From Phellopilus nigrolimitatus (taxonomy: Eukaryota > Basidiomycota > Agaricomycetes > Hymenochaetales > Hymenochaetaceae): a stretch of 64,000 bases of DNA. The notes under the pieces are model-generated. The model saw only the letters and a list, made by a program, of their open reading frames with translations. It did no database searches and was not told the DNA's origin. The translations under genes and the position numbers were made by a program. Positions 32,669-44,949 of the stretch are shown here, one piece after another; position 1 is the stretch's first letter; every line of letters starts with the position of its first letter. The stretch is from NCBI GenBank assembly GCA_021029095.1, contig JAJOHG010000034.1, positions 293,042 through 357,041 of the forward strand, given 5' to 3'.

Positions 32669-33537
32669 GTTGTCGGAGAATAAGATGGATGAGTGTTGAG
32701 TAGTAGAGTGTTTGACAAAGGGAAGTCTCGACGGGCCAGAGGACGAGCTGTCAATGGTGATGGTGGTAGGTGATACAGAAAGAGGACCTGCAGTTGGCCG
32801 ATTTTATCCTTACTGTGGCTGAAGAACAATGGGCTCCTATTATTTCCTTTTGCGTAATCAACATGTTGAGTTTCCCCAGCAGAATTCCTATCACGCACTC
32901 TTCGATTTGGAGGCTTCGAATTGGAGGCTTCGAATTGGAGGCTCAAGCCTCATGGTGTAGAGATGTTTGGGCCCTCAGAGTAAAAAATGGGGCGTCCTCT
33001 TTTGATACGACCAGGCGCGTTCCCAAGCCGAAGGGAAACCTATTGAAGTTTTAAAAACCAGCCGGACAAAAAAGCATATGCAGATAATGGCTCCGATATG
33101 TCGTAAAGGCTTTTCCGGCCCTTGTTCTTGGAAAGAGGGAGGCGGCGACGAGCGCCTGACTGGGCCTGAGCCACCCAATACAGCACAGCCGCGCAGCCAC
33201 GGAATAGTGTCCTAGCCAATCAGATCGCAAAAACCTAGCCAAAAAAGGGAATGCATACCTGAAAGGGAAGGTGGCACTACTATTGTCTTCGGCTCTGGCC
33301 TCTGATCGGGGCCGGAGCATATTCAATCTAATCAGCCACATAAAAGTCGAAGGCTCTTGTACGCGTTCGTTCAAGTCCTCCACGTCCCGTCGCTGACCTC
33401 GTCTCCTCCCTCCATCTCGACTGTCTGGCACGCGTGCAAGACGACTAGGACACGGACACATACACCGCTCACCGACACCGACGCCAACTCGAACGTGAAG
33501 CAAACACTCGTCTACAACAACAACCAACCATCTCGGT
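32669..33537. promoter_or_regulatory. Divergent upstream region of two coiled-coil protein genes
   Basis: Between the minus gene starting at 32668 and the plus gene starting at 33538. Minus side: CAGCCACAGT followed by GGATAAAAT (32800-32822). Plus side: CAGCCACATAAAAG (33333-33346). A 3-fold repeat of TTGGAGGCTTCGAA occurs at 32907-32945. No gene in between; the 180-codon minus frame at 33051-33593 is not supported. Confidence 0.4.
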
Positions 33538-34969
33538 ATGTCAGAAAATGTGAGTTCATAGCCTTTACCGGCAGCTGAGGTGCTGATGGCCATGGTTCAT
33601 AACAGTGTACTGGATTCTCGACAGCATTTACTGTCCAACTTGATCCAGACGTGCGAGCGCGAGCATTGAATCAGTTTTTCATGGATTTAAAACAGGCAAA
33701 CAAGTGAGTAGACTGCGTGTCGCGCTCTCGAGTTCCGCTCATTGACCACTGGCGGCCTTTCCACGTAGGCACGCGATGAAACATCCGAGAGAGCAAGAGC
33801 CGCGTGCTGGCACGCAGCCGGGAAGAGCTGCCGACGGACCCAGGAGGTCTGTTAAGCTTCGCGTAACGGAGACGAAAGAGCATGTGGCACAGGCGCAACC
33901 AGAGCAGAGGGCAGATCGGGTGCGAGTAGATTCGAGACGTGAGTTGTTAATCCAGCTGTTGCTGCAGAGAACACACGAATCTTAGTGTTGTTCTTCCTAA
34001 ACAGAGAGGAACTCGTCGGATGTGAGGAGGGCGGAGGAGGTTCGCTGCAGTGTTCCCGAGTCGACACGTCCGCCGCGCGAGAGTTCAAGACCATCGAGAC
34101 AGACCGGCGCCTACTCACATCGAGGCCTACTCGACGACAGCGCTCTTAAGCAGGAGATCGAGCGGCAGGTCAGAGCTACCAGGACACAGGCCGAAAGAAC
34201 GAGGGATACGATGATCGAAAACCTGGAGAACATCGTCAACGAGCAAGCCAGACAGATGCGCGAAATGAAACGGGACCTCAAGAGGACCTTGGAGGATATT
34301 TATTTTCTCGTCAAAGAGGACGGTAGACTCCGGGAGGAGTGTAGTGAGCTGCGGGCGGAGCTGGCGCGCACGAATGAATACATCCGTTTCTCACCTGCCA
34401 AGCCATCTTATCGGAGGCGCGACGACCCGAACGGGAAAAACTTTTACAAATGGGTCAAGAAAGAGGCAAGCGCTGCACACATCCCCCCACCCATCGATAC
34501 ACAGAGCGCAGCCAGCTCTAAACCCACGTCGCTTCCCTCACTGATTCTTTCCGAATCGCCCGTCAAGCTAGCTTCGCAGAACGAGGGAAGCTCAATAGTG
34601 GCAGAGCGAGTGGGAAAGCGTCAGGGAGAGAAGCGCCGGGCGGGAGACGACGAGCACACGCGGGCAGTGATACGGAAGCTTGAAACGCATTTAATTCAGA
34701 CGCGTTCCAAGCGGGCTCTTTCGGTTTCGTCGCCATCTGGTGATCCGGACGTGCGTCAACCACCGACGAAGCGGCAGCGAGATCAGACGGACAAGCGGGG
34801 GCCCGGCGATGGTTACGATGAGGAAGACGATGGGATCTATGTACCTGCGCATGGAGACTGGGACGATTCAGACGAGGAGGAGTTTCCACTTAGCGCACAC
34901 ACGGTCATGAACTCACCTTATCACCGCGAACCACCACCAAAGGAAGTTGCGCGAAGGCAAAAGCGATAA
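33538..34969 (+). CDS. Coiled-coil, highly charged nuclear-type protein, hypothetical
   Basis: Exons 33538-33549, 33606-33703, 33769-33938, 34005-34969 sum to 414 residues. A short conserved-looking N-terminus (FSTAFTVQLDPDVRARALNQ) precedes a basic region, then about 100 residues of continuous coiled coil (LKQEIERQVRATRTQAERTR through LREECSELRAELARTNEYI), the motif GKNFYKWVKKEASAAHI, Ser-rich linkers with bipartite basic signals (KRQGEKRRAGDD, PPTKRQRDQTDKR) and an acidic C-terminal patch (DEEDDGIYVPAHGDWDDSDE). No known family. Shares its upstream region with the other coiled-coil gene, facing away. Confidence 0.72.
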
Positions 34970-35437
34970 CAGTAGGGACAAAAAATGTATCGTATCATAT
35001 GGACGCTTGTGCGACGATGTCTTTTTTTTTCTTTCTTCCTCTTTGTATTCCTTATTCTGTCTGTTCCTGCTTCAGCCCCGGATGTATTTGTATCATCGAC
35101 GTAATTCCAAGTTGTGCGTCTGTGCTTTTCGACGAGCGTGCAGGATCCGAAGGAAAAAACGATTCAGCCGTGGTCATCGCAATGACTCGAAGATGAGCGC
35201 AGTTGGCAAAGTGTGTACGCGGCTGAAGTTCGCGCTTGTTACTTACCGCTGCTCTTCAGCCTGCAGCGATCCGCTGGGCTTGTACGCTACTTTCAACTCA
35301 ACTAACTTATAATTCTGAACTCTTTCTGGTGTCTGTTGTATCTGTACCGCCTTAAGGAATCTAGAAGACGGAGTTTAAACGAGACAAATTCTGACCGCGA
35401 AATTTGAAAATAAATCAAGGATCAAGAAATAAAAGCC
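34970..35437. other. Intergenic between two plus-strand genes
   Basis: 3' flank of the coiled-coil gene with T-rich stretch at 35021-35040; upstream flank of ELP1. No gene seen. Confidence 0.4.
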
Positions 35438-38400
35438 ATGAGGAGTCTCTCTGTTGCAAAAACGCGCTCATGGAACCTCCCCTTCGCTTGCCTAACCGCC
35501 GTGGCATTCGACGCAGATCAAGACTATACGTATGCGCTCTCAGAGAAGGAGGATTTGTCCGACGTAGATATCGAGATCTTCAAGCTCGTTGGTGACGCTT
35601 CTCCGGAGGTTAGTGTACTTCCTCCTGATTACACGTGCTAGGTGGAATGAAAGCATTTGTTTCAACAAGCGTAGGAGCTTCCCTTTCCGCTCGCCGCATT
35701 TCGCGTGTCCGTTTTCTCTGGAGGACAAGGCAACGGCAACCAGGTCGTCTCTTTCCGATTCTTGAGCGAGGCGCAATCACTGGCTGTGATCACCTTGGGA
35801 GGAGAAATTGGCTTGGTCTCTATAGGCGAAGGAGAGGAAGAAGGGCTGGGACAGGTGTGTTGAACTCTTAAGCCCATTCTCAGATCGTTGCTCAGTGTCC
35901 CCTCAGTTTGAAGTCATCGGTTCCATCGATGCAGGGATCGTCAGTGCCAGCTGGTGTCCGGACGACTCCCTCGTCGTAGTTGTCACGGGCGACAACAAGT
36001 TGATACTCATGACTAGCACGTTCGACGTCCTTTCCGAAGCACCCCTTCGCTCTTCCGACAAGGGCGAAGCGCAGCAGGTGAACGTCGGCTGGGGCTCCAA
36101 GCAGACGCAATTCCACGGATCACTCGGGAAGGCTGCAGCACAGGCCGCTCCCGCGTCCGTCGATACCGCCGGCAGCAGTCCAGACGACGACACACGCCCC
36201 CGTGTCACCTGGCGCGGCGACGGCTCACTCTTCGCTGTGTCCGCCCTCGAGCAGCCCGAGGCGGGCGGACGAGCGCTCCGTGTGCTGCGCGTGTACGACC
36301 GGCAGGGCGCGTTGCAGAGCACGGCGGAGCCCGTCGCGGGGCTCGAGCATGCGCTAGCCTGGCGTCCGAGCGGAAATCTGATCGCCGGCACGCAGCGTTT
36401 CGGGTTCGAGGGCGGCGGGGCGGGGCGCGCGGGCAGGCATGACGTTGTTTTTTTCGAGCGGAACGGGCTGCGGCATGGGGAGTTCGTGATTAGAGAAGAC
36501 GGGCAGGAGAAGGAAGGGGTGAACGAAAGGCGCTGGGGGTACAAGGTAAGAGAGCTACTATGGAACGCGGATTCGAACGTCTTGGCAGTCTGGATGGAAA
36601 GGGATGAAGGCGATTTGAGTAAGTAGTATCGAACATTTACTTTGGCTATCCTCTCTGAAAGGCATGCAGTCCAACTTTGGACGACTGGAAACTACCATTG
36701 GTGCGTGCATTCCACATCTTTTCGGCTGTTATCTAACTGATCCTTCACCAGGTATTTGAAGCAGGAAATCCTTGCTCCTAGTTCTGGCGACGTCCCTGGC
36801 CGCTTCAGCTCAGTCAGCTGGCATCCCGAGACTGCCCTTCGTTTACTGCTTACGACCTCTGGTTCGTTATCCACCTTTCTTGGTCTCTTCTCTTCCCTGA
36901 CACTTGTGCAGAATGCGCATTTGAGCGTATCTTCGCATGGGAGATACACATCTCACGGGCGCAGGCACCCAAAGACTCGGGTTCCGTAGCTGTTGTTGAC
37001 GGTAGTAAGTCGACGCCCCTCAGTGTACGTTTTTTCCGCCTGACGAAATGTTTTTGAAGACAATATTCTTTTGACGCCCTTCCGCACGCAAAACGTCCCG
37101 CCTCCGATGGCATCCTGCAAGCTCGTTGTAGGCGAAGCCAAATCCAATGTTCAAATTGTTCGGTCACTCGACGAGGGACGAACTCCTATTCACGTCGCAT
37201 TCTCGCCAACCGGCGACCACTTCGCGGTGCTAAGTCACACAGGGACAATCCATTTGTGGAATCTGCATACGCGGATTGAATTTGGGCGAGAAAAGGCGCT
37301 CGATCTTGAGGAGATTTGCTCGATCGATCTCAAAGCCTCTCTGGAGGATCGTGAACCGAGGCAGATATGTTTGTGGGAAGTACAAACTTTGGCGAATACG
37401 TTCCGAGTGGCTTGTCTAGCATCAAGTCGCGATACCGGCGCTGTGATCGTTTTCATTGTCGCAAACAATGTTTTACAGGAACCACAAACGATGGAATTGC
37501 CCTGTAAAGATGGGCGCTTAATAAACTCTGACTTGGGTATTTACTGGCAGTCACCTGAGGGCAAGATTTTCTCTGGTAAGCTTTCTGTTTCTCTGTCCGC
37601 CGCATTTCTCCGGACAGCTTATCTTGCTTAGTGCCGCTATCGGGAGAATCACCCGTCCCCGTCGCAAGCTTCCCAGATTTCTGCTTCTCTGCAGAATGTG
37701 CCTCACTTTTAAACACAAGTCCTCTCTTCATCGGCCGCGCAGATTCGGGCAAGCTCTACTGCACAGCATCCGATCCCGACTCAGCGCACCTTATCGCGGG
37801 GAACAGCACGTCGTTCACAGTCGCCGCCGGTTTCGTTATCTACACCACCGCAGCGCACGAGGCTTTCTTCGCGCCCTTGGTGGAGATCCGAAGCCTTCTG
37901 TCCTCTGGCGCGAAAGAAGGCAGTGAAGAGCCTCAATGGGAGCGACGCCGCGTCGAGCGCGGCTCGCGCATAGTCACTGCAGTCCCGAGTTCGATGAGCC
38001 TCGTTCTGCAGATGCCGCGCGGCAACCTCGAGACGATCAACCCGCGGCCAATGGTACTGGTGGTAGTGAGGCAGGATATTGACGCGTATGTACTTTCTAA
38101 GCTTTGATCAGAATTAAATTGACCTCTCTTTTAGAGGAAACTACCGGAAGGCGTTCTTGGCCTGTCGCAGGCACCGGATCGACCTCAGTATCCTCGTCGA
38201 ACACGATACCAAAGCCTTCCTTGAGAACATAGTGTCCTTCGTGGAGCAGATCGACGAAGTCGATCATTTGAACCTCTTTCTCACTAGTCTTGGGTATTTA
38301 TCATTCCAGCTCGTCTGGGTTTCATTAACCTAATTAAGCCCATGCTTTCCAGCCAATCTTCGCTCGATACTGCGAAGTTATCTGATTATTGCGACGCTGT

Positions 38401-40524
38401 CCGCGTGCAACTCGAGTCTCGGAGTCTTACGAAATACGTCAACTCGATCCTCACTGCGTACGTGGTGAAGAAACCAGCCGATTATGAGGCTGGTCTGTCT
38501 CTACTACTTCGGCTTCGCGGTGCGTGTTAAGACCTCTGTTTATCATGTACTGAGCTGACTGCAGCTCTTTCGCCTCTTTTATACTTGTTTTGATGAACAG
38601 ACTTCGATCCCGAGCTTGTCGAAGAGGCCGTCAAATATATCATCTTCCTCGTCGACGCCGACAAACTCTTCGATACGGCGCTCGGGATGTACGATTTTTC
38701 GCTCGTCCTTTTAATAGCTCAGCACTCTCAACGCGTTAGTAGGACTCGTTCCATTTTCATTTGTGACCTGAAGTTTATATGACTAATGAACTAATGATGA
38801 ACAGGACCCACGAGAATACCTACCATTCCTCCGCGAACTTCGTGCACTGCCGAAGTTCTATCAGAGGCACAAGATAGATGATCATTTAAAGAGGGTTACG
38901 AGTGCGCTGAAGAACCTATGTCTAGCAGGTGAGCTTACATCTGCTTGCTGCTGTCCTCTTATAGACTATCTAATATGTCACGCAGGGCCAGGTTATTTCG
39001 AGGAAGCTCTCGTCTACATTGAAAAACATAAATTGTTTCACGATGGTCTGTCATTATGGAAAGAAACCGAAGAGCAATATAAGGTCGTTCGACTATACTC
39101 TGCAACAATCCCTACAGCTGAAGTATCCTGCCCGATTTTTAGCGTGTCCTCGACCTTTATGGCGAGTATCTGTTCGATCGCCGCGAATTTAGGCAAGCTG
39201 CACTCGGTAGGTCCCGATCCCATATCAAAGCTTGAATGATACTGATGTCGCTTTCAAGTGTTCGTCGAAGCACACAACTCATCAAAGGCCTTGGTTGCGT
39301 ACGAGCGCGCTCTGCTCTGGCGAGAGCTCTTCGACCTCGCAGCACGCGAAAACACAGATGAGGAGACAATATTTAACATGGCCCACCGCGTCGCGGGTAA
39401 GCTGAGCTAGTAGTCTCATGTATCTGTCGTCTGCCGGAAGTTACTGGAAGCTAATGACGTGCATCCAGACGATCTGCTCGCGAAGAAACGATTTGATGAG
39501 GCTGCGCGTGTGTTCTTAGACTACGCGAAAAATACTCGGCAGTGCGTCGCCGCACTTGTGCAAGGGAATCTCTTTTCAGAGGCTCGTCGACTGGTAAGTT
39601 CTCTTTTGCACTACGTGAGCAATACCGTTAACCAAATCGACAGGTCACGTTGCACAGCGTTCCTGAGCTCCTTGAAGAGATCGTGCATCCCGCAGCACTC
39701 GACAGTCGGACGCAGATCGCTGAGGACCTCGAAGAAATGCGCGGCCAGTTGCAGAAGCAGATTCCGCGTCTGCGAGAGCTGAGAATAAAAAAGACAGAAG
39801 AGCCAGGTATGCCTTCGGGATTTGACGGGCGTGGCCAGCGGCTCATGCGTTGCTTTCTTGATTAGATGCGTTTTATGGCCTAGAAGACGATCCAACGCTA
39901 CATAGCGTAGATGTTATGACGGACGTGTCGATGGCACCGACGGCGTTCACGCGGTACACGGTCGCGCCTACATCCACGTCTCGGGCATCGAAGTAAGTAC
40001 CCATTGCAAGCGAATGAGGAATAAACGATGCTGAAGCAAAGTTAGGCGTACGTCGCGCTCGAAGCGCAAGATGGAAAGGAAGGTTGGGTCGGGGCGAAAA
40101 GGCACGATCGACGAGGAGGAATACCTCCTCAAGTCGCTCGGGAAGCTGGTTATCCGCTTTGATTCGGTTCAAGGTATGCATGCGCGGCTACGGGATAGAC
40201 GTTCGCCAAGGATTCTTTTAATTATGAAAAATTACAGGCGATACGTCCCAGCTCCTCCCGCACCTTCTGCAATTTACATCAGACCATCGTGACGAGGCCC
40301 GCGCTCTGCAGACGGAAATCACGGCGTTTCGCACAGAGCTTCAAGCTGTCCTCGACGAGGTGTGGATGCCAAATCCCGGCGAGCCTGGCGAACTCGATGC
40401 GTCGAGCTGGGCGGAAAGAATGGAGGAAAAGAGAAGGGAAAGGGAGAGCGCAGTGAAAAGCATATCGAAGCCGGAGATAGGTACGGCTGAGGCAGCGTGG
40501 AAAGCAGAAGTGTTGGATATTTGA
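35438..40524 (+). CDS. ELP1: Elongator complex protein 1 (IKI3/ELP1)
   Basis: Scaffold of the Elongator complex, which modifies wobble uridines of tRNAs (mcm5/ncm5 pathway) in the cytoplasm. Start MRSLSVAKTRSWNLP at 35438. The N-terminal WD40 double propeller is read through exons with GEIGLVSIGEGEEEG, DAGIVSASWCPDDSLVVVVT, the Elp1 hallmark VNVGWGSKQTQFHGS, RVTWRGDGSLFAVSAL, GLEHALAWRPSGNLIAGTQR and FAVLSHTGTIHLW. The C-terminal TPR-like half contains YLPFLRELRALPKFYQRHKID, KHKLFHDGLSLWK, GNLFSEARRL and a late segment with RKMERKVGSGRKGTID, the basic tRNA-binding region. Ends WKAEVLDI at 40524. About sixteen small introns, total size normal for the family. Neighbours are unrelated, so it is not in a functional cluster. 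Confidence 0.93.
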
Positions 40525-40949
40525 TGTCAAAATAAATGATGTTGTTCTTTCCTATCGTGGTGACTGAGAATGCCGCAGCGGCGCAACCTGACGGAAATGC
40601 GAAGCTGAAGGCTAGCGAGAAAATACCAGTCCTCGGGCAGTCGTCCATAATTAAATTTTATTTTGCAGTAGTCAGTAAAGAATTCTAGTGGAACCAGCCA
40701 AATGACCTCGTTCGATCACTCGGATAAAGAACGCCGAAAAACAAATCCTGCTTGTGCTGTGGTTTCTGAAAGCTTGTTCGGACCGTGATAGTCATGTGAG
40801 AGTTGGGCTAAAAATCAGTATCAAACAAGGGACAAAAAAGCTTACCAAATCCGAAGAACTTCGGTCTTGAATATGGTTTACGGAGCGTTGCATATTGCTG
40901 AAACGATGTATCATATTGAGTTGGAGGGTCGACTTCCAGCAAAGTTAGA
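40525..40949. other. Intergenic after ELP1
   Basis: 3' flank of ELP1; no gene recognised. Confidence 0.4.
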
Positions 40950-41515
40950 CTTTACCATTCGCAGGAAGGCCAAGCATACCTCGAAAGTTTTTCTCGCATC
41001 CTTGAGCCTTCCGCACAGTCCGAGAACTTCGCCTTCGTGTCTTCGCAGGATAAGCAGGCACTTGGCAAATGCCTTCTTGGTGAGGCATTTTGTATCGCAT
41101 GACCGGGATCGCGTCTTCCAACAGCTTGGCCATCCGGCCGATTTTCTTCAGCAGCTGTAGAGTGTCCTTTTTATCCACACCCAGTTTCTACAAGTGTCGT
41201 CTTAGCCATGCACTAACATTCGTTCGGGAAGATAGTGCCTCACAAGGGGACGGTCTACTATGCGTTTGAACCCTCCGACCGCGCTCTTTAGTGGCAGGAG
41301 TGCGTCTGCGCTGTCCGCTAACGTGCCGAGTGCGATATAAAGCGCTTCAGCCGTAGTGCACACGATCTTTTTCGTCTTCGTCTTTCTTTCCTCCCTTCAT
41401 TTATTGCCGCAGGCGGACTTGAATTGGTGGAAATCGTGACTGCATCGGAGATTGTGGTTGCCGGAGGGCGAGTAGGTCGCTTGGTCTTTATTTCGGTAAG
41501 AAAGCGACGCATCAT
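40950..41515 (-). pseudogene. Decayed copy of the MLKL-like four-helix gene
   Basis: Minus-strand pieces match the 5992-6934 gene in order: MRRFLTEIKTK at the start, then after a frame break TAEALYIALGTLADSADALL and PLKSAVGGFKRIVD, then LGVDKKDTLQLLKKIGRMAK and LLILRRHEGEVLGLCG. The head and the helical body are in different frames within exon 1, and a later exon is also out of step, so the copy is broken. No effector domain follows here either. Confidence 0.7.
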
Positions 41516-42571
41516 CGTTAGATTTGTGGGAAACAGCGCGGGGAAAGGGGCACCAAGAAACAGTATCATGCAGACATGCCAGAGCTTGATGTCAGATGAT
41601 ATCTGGATCCCTAGTACATCGCCTTTACCTTCATCCATTATGGAAGGGCTATATCAGTTCATTAAGGCCGGATTAGTTCAAGACAAGGCCGGAGTGCTTA
41701 GTATAAGCGCTTAGGCCGAGCTTCAAGTCGGAGTGCATACGTATATCTCAGCCCGGTCGTTCAGTTGGAGACCTCCTGCTTTTAAACGAGCATTTTGTGT
41801 GCTTTCGATGCCTTAAAACGACCTCGTCAAATCGGTCGGAGAAACGATATGGATTGAAGGAGGCAGGTGACTATTCGCTCATAGTACCAGGAGTCAATAA
41901 ACACGATTTTATAGATGTCCCGATTCCCAGTTTACCAGAACCAAGCACATAGCGCGTGCGTATATAGATGAAGCAGCTTCCCTCTTCGTGAAAAACAAGG
42001 TGGTACTTAGAGCAGGCGTAATCAAGGTTTTCCGGAACATGCTGAGTTATTTTCAAGCTGCACCAACTTCCTAAAAGAGTTTGATAGCCGCGCCGCGTAT
42101 GCATGCGAAGATGTGGCTACGAGATTTTCCTTGTGTCTGCCAACGAAGCAGGTTGGGTCCAAGACAACAGTTCTCGAACTTTGCAAATATCTTCAGAAGA
42201 GTCAATACAGCTCTGGTCCTATTCGCTTGAGCACTACAACCGGGCCAACTCGTCTGACCGTTGAGCGTCTAGACTCTATCAAGGAGAAGATCGATCTCTG
42301 AACTCGTGGTCAAGTGCATGCTGTGCCCACTTGGTGATCAGGTTTTCATTTTGGGAGGACCTCATACGGAACTTGGTGCCAATGGGCGCTAGGAGGCGTA
42401 TAAAGGAAAAACGAGGTATGGGGCAGCGTGGGCGTTCTCTCGAACTTTATAACAACACTGTCGCTGTCTGCTATGGTTATGCATCGTGTTTGAGGTACAC
42501 CATCCCACAATTCTACCACACTCCCCAAACCAAAAGCCAGCGGTTGACAAGCCTTGATATCCAAGCAAAAA
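41516..42571. other. Intergenic 1.05 kb
   Basis: Upstream of the BTB gene. A 62-codon plus frame at 42113-42301 has no recognisable motif and is not called. No repeats noted. Confidence 0.4.
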
Positions 42572-43408
42572 ATGGCGACGAACTCCTTGGCTCTCTCTCT
42601 AGACAAACCTAGCTCTTCATCAACAATCGAAGAGGATGGCGAGCCTAAGAGAAACGAAAAGTACTACATTCCGAGCGGCGACGTCGTTTTTCGAGTAAGC
42701 AGTCTGCGAAATCGCTTAATCTCACGAGAACGAAAGGGACTAACTCAGAAACCGGACTTGCAGGTCGAGAAGGAGCTGTTCCGAGTCCATCGGCACTTCT
42801 TCGTACGCGAGTCGCCGCTGTTCCGCGACATGCTCTCTCTCCCCTCGCCCTCGGATAAGGCTGTCGAAGGCACGTCAGATAAGACTCCGATCTACCTCCC
42901 TCAAGTCACAAGCTCCGGATTCGAGCACTTCCTCTGGGTATTCTACAATCCGTAAGTAGTTACATTCGTTACTACATCTCTATCGCACCTTCCATCTAAT
43001 CAAAACGCACTGCCTGATTGGCTTCGCCTTTTTCACACGCGCACTGCCAGGAAATACGCCGACTACGATGCCCCTCTTGACACATGGACCGCGATTTTGC
43101 AGCTCGCGCACCGTTGGCAGTTCGCAGAGGTGCACGCGTTCGTGTTCCGCGCGCTCGAGAAGCTTTCCAACCCCATTTCCCTGGTGACACGCGTGCGCCT
43201 TGCGGTAGCATACGATGCGCCCCCGGACTGGCACGCACGTGTACTCGCGGAGCTCGGAGCGCGTCCAGAGCCGCTGACACCCGCGGAGGGACTGGAGCTT
43301 GGACTGGAGACGACGATCGTTGTTGCGGCATTGCGAGAGCGCATACGCGACGGGAATAGAGAGATGAGGGGAGGCAGGCACGGGCGGCGTGATAGGTACA
43401 TTGGCTAG
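42572..43408 (+). CDS. BTB/POZ domain protein (basidiomycete type)
   Basis: Exons 42572-42694, 42764-42951 and 43051-43408 give 222 residues. The BTB fold is seen as YIPSGDVVFRVEKELFRVHR, FFVRESPLFRDMLSLP and YLPQVTSSGFEHFLWVFYNP, then WTAILQLAHRWQFAEVHAFV, the layout of the large family of lineage-specific BTB proteins in Agaricomycetes; likely a protein-interaction adaptor. The frame stops at 43408, but the next 300 bp carries coding-looking pieces in shifted frames (RSRSRSYSPPPIVLAPQPEP, and FAPYYYGPQGNRDSNRRRRF up to 43716). Either a C-terminal extension exists with an indel or an unusual splice, or it has been lost. Confidence 0.8.
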
Positions 43409-44768
43409 ATCGCGATCAAGGTCGTACTCGCCACCGCCTATTGTCCTTGCACCGCAGCCGGAACCGTACATGCTGCCTGTTGTGCCGCCGATGGAGTACG
43501 CACCGCACGCCCCACATTCTCCATACACGGAAGACGTACGTCTCATCTTTACTTTTGAACTCTTGTGAGCGAAGTGTGTTGATTCTTCTGCGGCGATGTA
43601 CTAGGCATGCAAATTTGGACTTTGCGCCGTATTATTATGGCCCGCAGGGAAACCGGGACTCGAATAGACGAAGACGGTTCTCAAATTTCATGAAGACGAT
43701 TCTCGGGCGGTCGTAGGTTTTAGTTTCTTGTTTTGTATAAGTAGCACATGACGGAACGGGACAGCCGGCTCATATGTAAACTGGACTTCTTTCTGTAGCA
43801 TCATTCTCAAATAGCAATTAGTGCACTTTACGATGTACGGGAGAGGAATACCCAACATGTGGCTAATCTCCTTTTGAATAAGCGAAGGATGGGACTGTCC
43901 GCGTCAAGCGTTCGTCCATGTTCAGGTGTGCGACGCGAGACTTCCGTCAGGTTGGTACGTGCATCCGTTGCGTTCCTTGTACCTGCGAGACCTTATTTTT
44001 AGCGTAGCAATGGAGAGAGAGAGCGCAGTGCAAGTCACAGCGGGCGGGGGACTTGCAATGACTGGCGGCTGAGTTTTAGAGATCCAAGGCCGGAGATGTG
44101 GCTGGACAACTGCGAAGCCTGAGAATAGATGATGTATTACAGAAATCCAGCTCCATAGCAGTTTCCTGAGCCAACGTACATGGCAAGCATTGACGTCAAG
44201 CAAAACCAGTCGATATTTAAGCATTACACTTCGAAAAATGTAAGTCAGGTCGCATCACGACAGCCAGAAGGAAAGCGAGCTTACAGGTCGCGGAGCCGCA
44301 AACTTGTTTTCTCGCTCTTATTTGACAGAGCTCAGACTCAGTATCATAAGCTTCCCGTCACTTCCAAGATCGTCTCAGCACAACTTATCGGAATTGTCGC
44401 CGATGAGCGCGCAATTTCAACCGGAGCGATGTCAGAGTCTTTGTCGCTGTCACGTTGCAGCCGCTGTCCGAGTAGCCGCCTACGCCGAGACTGTAGCTGC
44501 TCTGTTGAGCCTGCTCAGTGGAAGCGCGTGCTATTGTCGGTATGCGATATAAGAGCTTGAAAGACAAATGATGGACCTCCGTTTGGCTGACTCGCTGAGA
44601 CGGGCGGCGGCGGTTTTTCGACTTCATATTGATTCAAGACCATCCTCAAATTCTCATACACAAGTGGCAACTTTACCTGATCCATGCAAAACATTCTACC
44701 ATACACCGAAGGAGAGCAATCCGTCATACCAAGAGGAAGTTTAAGTCGAATGAAAATGAAAGAGGGGA
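43409..44768. other. Region downstream of the BTB gene
   Basis: 43409-43716 holds possible C-terminal BTB exon remnants. From 43740 onward no gene is certain. A 70-codon minus frame at 44515-44727 (start MTDCSPSVYGRMFCMDQ) is open but has no family match that I know; low-confidence small protein. Confidence 0.35.
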
Positions 44769-44792
44769 GGGGGGGGGGGGGGGGGGGGGGGG
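44769..44792 (+). repeat. Poly-G tract of 24 bases
   Basis: Uninterrupted run of 24 G on the plus strand, preceded by GGGGA. Homopolymer of this length can form G-quadruplexes and is also a common place for assembly length errors. Confidence 0.85.
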
Positions 44793-44949
44793 CTCACACG
44801 AAGGGGACACTTTGATGTCCCTTTCGGTGCTTCACAAGCTCGTACGCCACCCTCCCTCCTCTGAGCCTCCCGCAACTCACACGCTCTCTTATAAAAAGCC
44901 GAGATCATTGGCAGGTCAGGCCCCACATGTTTTGATCGCAGTCTTTAAG

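Noticed and set aside
33051..33593. 180-codon minus frame overlapping the divergent promoter
   Set aside because: No motif, runs through the TATA region and start of the plus-strand gene.
44180..44560. 126-codon plus frame
   Set aside because: No motif, unusual composition, no promoter or splice support.
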